DNA from: Congeria kusceri
Lineage: Eukaryota > Mollusca > Bivalvia > Myida > Dreissenidae
Assembly: GCA_027627225.1 (NCBI GenBank)
Contig: CM051034.1
Coordinates: 16,972,980 to 17,036,979, forward strand
Reading direction: 5' to 3'
DNA: 64,000 nt
The notes below the pieces were generated by a model, which made no database searches, was not told where the DNA came from, and saw only the letters and a program-made list of their open reading frames with translations. The position numbers were made by a program, and so were the translations under genes. This document shows, piece after piece, positions 58,581-64,000 of this stretch. Position 1 is the stretch's first letter. The number at the start of each line of letters is the position of its first letter.

Positions 58581-59240
58581 TTAAAAACAAGAATATCGGT
58601 AGAACCGATGGATGTCCCCAATGCCGCTTTGACCTCTAAATGTGGCCTTGACCGTAAACCTAAAAACCTGATTCATACGGAGACACCTTGTCGTGTTGAG
58701 GCTAACATTCGTGTAAAGTCTTAAAATCAATTGAAGAAGTTAAAAGTCCAGACAAGCAAAAGGCTAAATTCGACTTTGACTATTAAGTATGACATTGACC
58801 TTTAACCTACATATCTTATTCATGCTTGTAACATGTCTCATTTAGGCTAACATTTGTGCCATTTAATTGGAAAATAAATAGCACAATCTAATACCAAGTT
58901 ATAGTCAGGCCAAGCAGAAAGCTGATTTTGACCTTTGACCTCAAAGTGTGACCATGGCCGTTGACGTACGGATCTTGTTTATATGCCGTGACTTAATGTT
59001 GTCTCATTGAGGTTAACATTTGTGCCAGGTACAGGTAGTTTGTAAAATCCGAGGTAAGTTAAAGCACAGACTAGCCTTTTGACCTCTAGGTGTGACCCTG
59101 ACCTTCGACCTATGGACCTTATTCATGAGCGGTACACACCAGCTCATTACAGAAAACACTTGTGGCAAGTAATTCCAAGATCCCTCCATCCATGGCCAAG
59201 TTACAGTGTGCACAAGCAAAATAAGCCAATTAATAAGCAA
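58581..59240 (-). repeat. Pearl-like element, reverse orientation, about four core units
   Basis: Read on the - strand it ends ATCGGTTCTACCGATATTCTTGTTTTTAA, a hairpin followed by ATTCTTG. Core units on + contain TTTGACCTCAAAGTGTGACCATGGCCGTTGACGTACGGATCTTG...GAGGTTAACATTTGTGCC at roughly 160-bp spacing. Confidence 0.65.
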
Positions 59241-59561
59241 ATGGCAATTACTCCCTGAAAAATCATCAGACCGGAATGACCTGACAATATGCGCATGTCC
59301 CCTTGGTAGGAATGCTGCATATAAAAATTCATTTAATTCGAGTTGTTAGTTCCTGAGATCTCGTGCGGAAACGAAAATATTCCATTAAAATGTATTATTT
59401 TTATTATAAAAAGGGCAATAACTCCCTCAAAAATCATCAGACCGGAAAGACCCCATAATATGCGGATGTCCCCTTGGTAGGGAAGCTGCATATAAAGTTT
59501 CATTGAATTCGGGTTATTAGTTCCTGAGATCTCGCGCAGAAACGAAACTTTCCTATGAACC
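59241..59561. repeat. 176-bp direct repeat, two copies
   Basis: AACTCCCT-AAAAATCATCAGACCGGAA-GACC...TATGCG-ATGTCCCCTTGGTAGG...GAGATCTCG-GC-GAAACGAAA occurs at 59251 and 59427. It may be the tail of the neighbouring element or a separate family. Confidence 0.7.
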
Positions 59562-60651
59562 TTTCGCATTTTACATTCGATATTTTTTTTACATAATATC
59601 ATTTTATCCTAATACCTAGAAATGAAATATCGTCTTAATTTGTCCGCTTATCACAAACTTATACTGTGGTATGTGGAGAAATGTGTTACCTTTCGTTCAA
59701 AAAAGACATTTCAAATTTAGCGTGTTTATTCAATGCTGTTCAAATTGCTCGAACTGACATTGTTCTTAAATTCCAATTTGATTTTAGAAATTTCATTTTT
59801 GTGAAGAACTCGAATTCCAATTTTCGTAAGAATTCAATTTAAAGAAAACTTTTCTTACATGCTTAAGCGTGTGGAGGAAAATGTTACCAACGACAAAAAC
59901 GACACAGCGCGTTTTATGATTTTGCTATCATCATCGGATAGGCATGGTTTTTGCTGTAAGGGCAGATGACGACACCCGTATTACATATTACGTGCGGATG
60001 ACGAAACTTATTTGAAGTTGAGACTTGTTAGAAATTTAAAGTGCGCTGCGCCATATATCTGTTTTATACATCTATCACGATAGTGATACTGACAACACAA
60101 TTACGATTCCGGATAGTCTTTAAAGGGCAATTCGAAAATGCATCTGACTGTAATTATTGTTTGAGTAATGTATTGATTAATCGATTATTCATTCATTCGT
60201 TTATTTATATTTTAACGTAAACGAAAAAAGCGTTGAAATGTGACATTGTTGTGTACCTTTTTAAGCGCTTGCCTTGGACGCCATTTAACAAATTTACCAC
60301 GTTACGTTTGGTACGTCATTAGCGTGCATTAAGTCTATAATGTTGAATCTAACGTGGTATTTACCATCTCTATTTAGATCTACATCATTCTTTATTTAGA
60401 ACGATTTGTTATTGACGTAAGCAACATCGATCGGTACCCAGTATATTTGCAAAAGCTTAAGTATTTTTTCTTGAGTCTTAAGTCTATTCTTTATTCTTAA
60501 GTCTGACAGGATAGTAAATACGGGACCAGGAATGCAGTGAGTTTTCATTTGACCACGTGTACACACGGGTTGAGCCTTAAGCACAGGATGGGTCTTAGCC
60601 GAGTTGTATTCTGAGCAGAACCTAAATTAAAATCAATAAAAAATAATTAAT
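59562..60651. other. Intergenic sequence
   Basis: AT-rich, no gene, RNA or repeat recognised. Confidence 0.3.
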
Positions 60652-60910
60652 TTGAGGCGTGCGGTGGGAAAACCGGGCTTAATGCATGTGCGTAAAGTGT
60701 CATCCCGGATCCCTGTGCAGGCCGCACATGCATATCCGGGACAAAACTTTCCGCTTTAATGGTATCTGTTTCAAGGAGGTCTCGTCTAAACATTAATCCA
60801 CTGTACGCGGAAAGTGTCGTCCTGGATTAGCCTGTGCGGACTGCACACGCTGATTCGGGACGACACTTTACGTACAAGCATTAAGCCCGGTTTTCCCACG
60901 ACACGGCCCT
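60652..60910. repeat. Foldback MITE, long form (copy 8)
   Basis: TGAGGCGTGCGGTGGGAAAACCGGG...TGTTTCAAGGAGGTCTCGTC...CATTAAGCCCGGTTTTCCCACGACACGG. A few bases are missing in the left inner arm (CGGATCCCTGTGCAGG). Confidence 0.85.
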
Positions 60911-61139
60911 AATATTTTATATGCAAACAACCAGGCCTATTTTAAGTACAAAAACAATGCAAGTAAAATTTACTTTAACTATCATTGTTGTTTTTAACCG
61001 GTAATCTTTTTTTCCACCATTTTCTGTTGAGACGTATGTGCAAACTGGTTTAGAATCGTACGTGAAAATCTCCTAAAAAGATCTTGTGTAGGAAGTTAAT
61101 CTGAAATATCAGAATCAAGTTCACCTAAAGCTCAATAAT

Positions 61140-61463
61140 CAGCCCCCGTGTTCACAAAACAAGTTGAGCCTGATTTTTAGGTTCAATATTAACTTGAGCC
61201 AGATATTTCAGGATCAGACTAAAAAAATGCGTTCACTAAACATCTGGATAATTTTTTAATAATTGGACAAATATATATTTTGCATAATAATGAGCTCCTC
61301 TCAGCTTGGATTTTCTGTCTGAGATGAATAGTTAGTTTATCTAGAAGAAAAGATATTTCGAAAAAAAATTATTTTTAGATTCCACTCATTTGAGCTGGAA
61401 GATCAAGATCAGCTAAGATTGATCTTGATCCTAGAGTTAATTCTTTGTGAACAGTGGGCCAGG
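61140..61463. repeat. MITE with GTTCACAAA terminal repeats
   Basis: Left CAGCCCCCGTGTTCACAAAACAAG and right TTCTTTGTGAACAGTGGGCC are inverted; inside, TTGAGCCTGATTTTTAGG and AGCTAAGATTGATCTTGATC phrases. Same general kind as 63355-63602. Confidence 0.5.
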
Positions 61464-61669
61464 TTGAAGCTTAAACGGAGCACTGCCTTGTTCTAATGTT
61501 ATAACGCATCACTGTTCGAACATAATTATCTCACGGACCATACCACAATCTGGCATATGCCGGATGTACCATGAATTAATCACCAATTTTATACCGCCAA
61601 TTTTATTTGCCGAACTATATCTATGTGTCTTACCGTGTATAAACCGGTATAAATAAGCATAGAATAGGA

Positions 61670-61895
61670 ATATACCGGAATCGTCAACTTGGCGAACACG
61701 AGATATACCGGAATTGGCGTATAATGCATACTGCAGTATACCAGAATCGTCAATTGGCATACAATATTTATACCGGAATCATCAACTGGCGTACACTCTT
61801 AATCGGAATCGTCAATTGACGTACAATCTTTATACCGGATTCGTCGATTGACGTATAATGTTTACACTGGCATCGTCGATTGGCGTGTAATGTAT
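61670..61895. repeat. 32-bp minisatellite, left block (degenerate)
   Basis: About six diverged units of TATACCGGAATCGTCAACTTGGCG / TTGGCGTACAATATTTATACCGG. The same unit returns, better conserved, at 62366-62746. The 61896-62365 interval between them is non-repeat sequence. Confidence 0.75.
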
Positions 61896-62365
61896 ATAGG
61901 ACAAATTACACCAAAACGGAAGTCACATCCTCAGGGTTACATGCTGTCAGTTAGATAATAAACACATAGGGTTCAGTGTATAATGCATATGATTTTTAAA
62001 ATACAGTTTAAATGATATGTTTTGGTATCAATTTAAAGGTATATTATGTAAGAAATAAGAAAAAAAGACAGTTTTAGGCACTACTTTATCTTAAATGGTT
62101 CCCAGCTTCATAACTTTTGGCCCATGTATTCATGCACAAAATGGCAGCCCCCATGCCTATCAAAACCGGTGTGTTGATTCTAAGGTAAATATTTTGAGTT
62201 ACAACGTATAGAAATGTTTGACATGCTGTTTTTTCAAAAGGTTATGGCCTTATCTTTCCAACAATGTATGGTGATATATTGGGAAGTCGCTTGGTCATGG
62301 TGAAAATTGAGATCAAACATTGAATATTTTATATGTAACAATGACGGAATTTATTTGCGCATGCG

Positions 62366-62746
62366 TAACCTATACCGGAACTGTCGATTTGCGTACAATG
62401 TTTATACCGGAATCGTCGATTGGCGTACAATGTTTATACCGGAATCGTCGACTGCCGTACACTGTTTATACCGGAATCGTCGATTGGCGTATAATGTTTA
62501 TACTGAAATCGTCGATTGGCGTACAATGTTTATACCAGAATCGTCGATTGGCGTACAATGTTTATATCGGAATCGTCAACTGACGTACAATGTTTATACC
62601 GGATTCGTCGACTGGCGTATAATGTTTATACTTAAATCGTCGATTGGCGTACAATGTTTATACCGGAATCGTCGATAGGCGTATAATGTTTATACCAGAG
62701 TCGTCAATTGGTGTACAATGTTTATACCGGAATCACGTCAACTGGC
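62366..62746. repeat. 32-bp minisatellite, right block
   Basis: Unit GGAATCGTCGATTGGCGTACAATGTTTATACC, about 12 copies. It ends about 115 bp before the last SH2 exon (62861). The open frames over it cycle through all three frames every 96 bp and are not genes. Confidence 0.9.
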
Positions 62747-62860
62747 GCGCAATGGAGGCCCGCCGATGTCACAATACGCATGTCGCACGTGAAACAGTAT
62801 CTACTGCAAGCAATGACTAGAACTATCGGTCACAGAGGCGGTGTCAGAAAGGTGGGGGTA

Positions 62861-63986
62861 TCACATCGTGTTCACGTATCCCGCCCCAGGCTGCGTGGGT
62901 TGCGCGTACGGACGGGCGAGCCGCACAGTCTTGTTGGGCAGGTTGTGCTCCATGTAATACTGGATCAGCTCCTCGACCGTGCCAAAATGCTCGGTGCTGT
63001 CAAGAGTGAGTCCCTCATCCTGAGAACACGGTCACAATAATCATATCAGGCGACATTAAAAAAGCATAGCCTTCTTTCGTTGTATACAGTTCGGAAATAT
63101 TAATGATACAATGCTTACTGATGACGAATAATTGGAAATATATACTGCGCATGTATCAAGGCAAGCTAACTTCAGAGGTAAATACAATAACAAATATATG
63201 GTGGGTAACAAACCAGTAATGCATTGAGCAACTAAGCAAAGACTGTAAGCTTTTACGATTACATATTTTGTCCAAAAAAAGCATGCAACGTATTTGAGGA
63301 GTACTCTTTGTAAGTCCTTTCAGAATTGATGAAATCCTACAGTTGTATTTGCCAGGGCTGGTATTCATAAAGCTCCTAAGGAAAATCTTAATTTAAGTTG
63401 TACTTAATTTAAAATTTCAGATCGAATTGTCTTATTTATCTTTATAACAAGGTCAAATGTGAAACATCTGAGCATTTATTTGTATTAGTTTAAAACATTG
63501 AAATGTAAAAGAGGTAAATAAGAAACAGCCAGATACTTATGAATTTTATGAATTAAAAAATTTACTCAAGATTTCCCTAAGGAGCTTTGTGAATACGGGC
63601 CCTGAACGACATAACGTATTTAGGATTAAATGGCCGTCAATGGACGTCAAAGTGTAGGGAGCGTCACCCCGCCCCTTTTGGTTCCCCTACTGCTCCCTTT
63701 TCTGATACTAGACATTTTTCCCTACAACAGATATCCAATTACCAAAATCGAAGCTTCTTTATTTTAAATTGGCTCAAAGAAAGGACTAGTGTTTTAGATC
63801 CGGATAAAATAGGTTCGAACAAATATATAATTATGCCTTCGATGGCTGTGTATATACAGGAAGTCAAACGTTTTTATGTGGTCACTGCAGGGACGAAGAT
63901 TTCAATATTTTGTCATATTTGACTAAACCTACCTTCTCGTGAATTTTGAACTCCTTCAGACTGTTCTCAATATTTACTGACAGAAC
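62861..63986 (-). CDS. SH2-domain protein, last two exons (5' part outside window)
   Basis: On the - strand, exon 63933-63986 (acceptor CACTTTCAG, donor GTAGGT) encodes VLSVNIENSLKEFKIHEK. Exon 62861-63019 (acceptor GTGTTCTCAG) encodes DEGLTLDSTEHFGTVEELI then QYYMEHNLPNKTVRLARPYA, and ends ...YVNTM TGA. Both are phase 0. The order 'LSV...VKHFKI', a turn, 'FGTVEELIQYY' and a final hydrophobic strand is the second half of an SH2 domain; the FLVR arginine would lie in exons to the right. SH2 domains bind phosphotyrosine peptides. Only about 17 residues follow the domain, so SH2 is the last domain. The family (adaptor, kinase or other) cannot be told. Confidence 0.75.
63355..63602. repeat. Palindromic MITE in the SH2 gene intron
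   Basis: GGGCTGGTATTCATAAAGCTCCTAAGGAAAATCTT and AGATTTCCCTAAGGAGCTTTGTGAATACGGGCCC are inverted ends of a 248-bp element. The rest of the intron (63020-63354, 63603-63932) holds nothing recognised. Confidence 0.75.
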
Positions 63987-64000
63987 CTGAAAGTGAAAAC

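Noticed and set aside
62307..62678. 123-codon open frame over the 32-bp repeat
   Set aside because: Frames rotate every 96 bp; repeat-derived.

Overview
This is animal genomic DNA, most likely from a bivalve mollusc (a heterodont such as a dreissenid or venerid is my guess). The genes are split into short GT-AG exons by long AT-rich introns, the TATA box and AATAAA signals are eukaryotic, and the sequence is full of dispersed elements of types common in bivalves: a tRNA-derived SINE, foldback MITEs, hAT-like MITEs, 'pearl'/Helitron-like elements with tandem cores, and a BEL/Pao retrotransposon. No species-specific marker was identified.

Layout. (1) 1-45201, + strand: the 3' part of a vinculin-family gene. 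I could chain 24 exons whose phases all agree (3780 nt, 1259 codons plus stop); the 5' end lies outside the window. The order is vinculin D3-end/D4-like helical bundles, a first disordered hinge, an extra helical region of about 427 residues not found between D4 and the tail in ordinary vinculin, a second disordered hinge, and a recognisable vinculin tail. (2) 26761-29493, + strand: a complete two-exon transcription factor AP-2 gene nested in one intron of the vinculin-like gene, with its own TATA box and polyadenylation signal. (3) 45210-51790: gene-free, with pearl-like elements, a 107-bp triplication and a 42-bp satellite block interrupted by MITEs. (4) 51797-58574: a complete, young BEL/Pao LTR retrotransposon (198-bp LTRs, 5-bp TSD, one gag-pol frame broken by two TAA codons). 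(5) 58581-62760: gene-free, with pearl-like repeats, MITEs and a split 32-bp minisatellite. (6) 62861-63986, - strand: the last two exons of a gene ending in an SH2 domain, whose 5' part lies beyond the right edge.

The vinculin-like gene would encode an actin-linked adhesion scaffold and AP-2 is a DNA-binding developmental regulator; the shared locus may simply be a host-intron arrangement. The most notable points are the extra helical module with two hinges, the nearly intronless AP-2 gene, and two cases where a tandem repeat includes and multiplies a splice site (a 24-bp repeat at a vinculin-like donor, a 71-bp repeat at the AP-2 acceptor). All domain calls are by eye from translated sequence; no database search was run.
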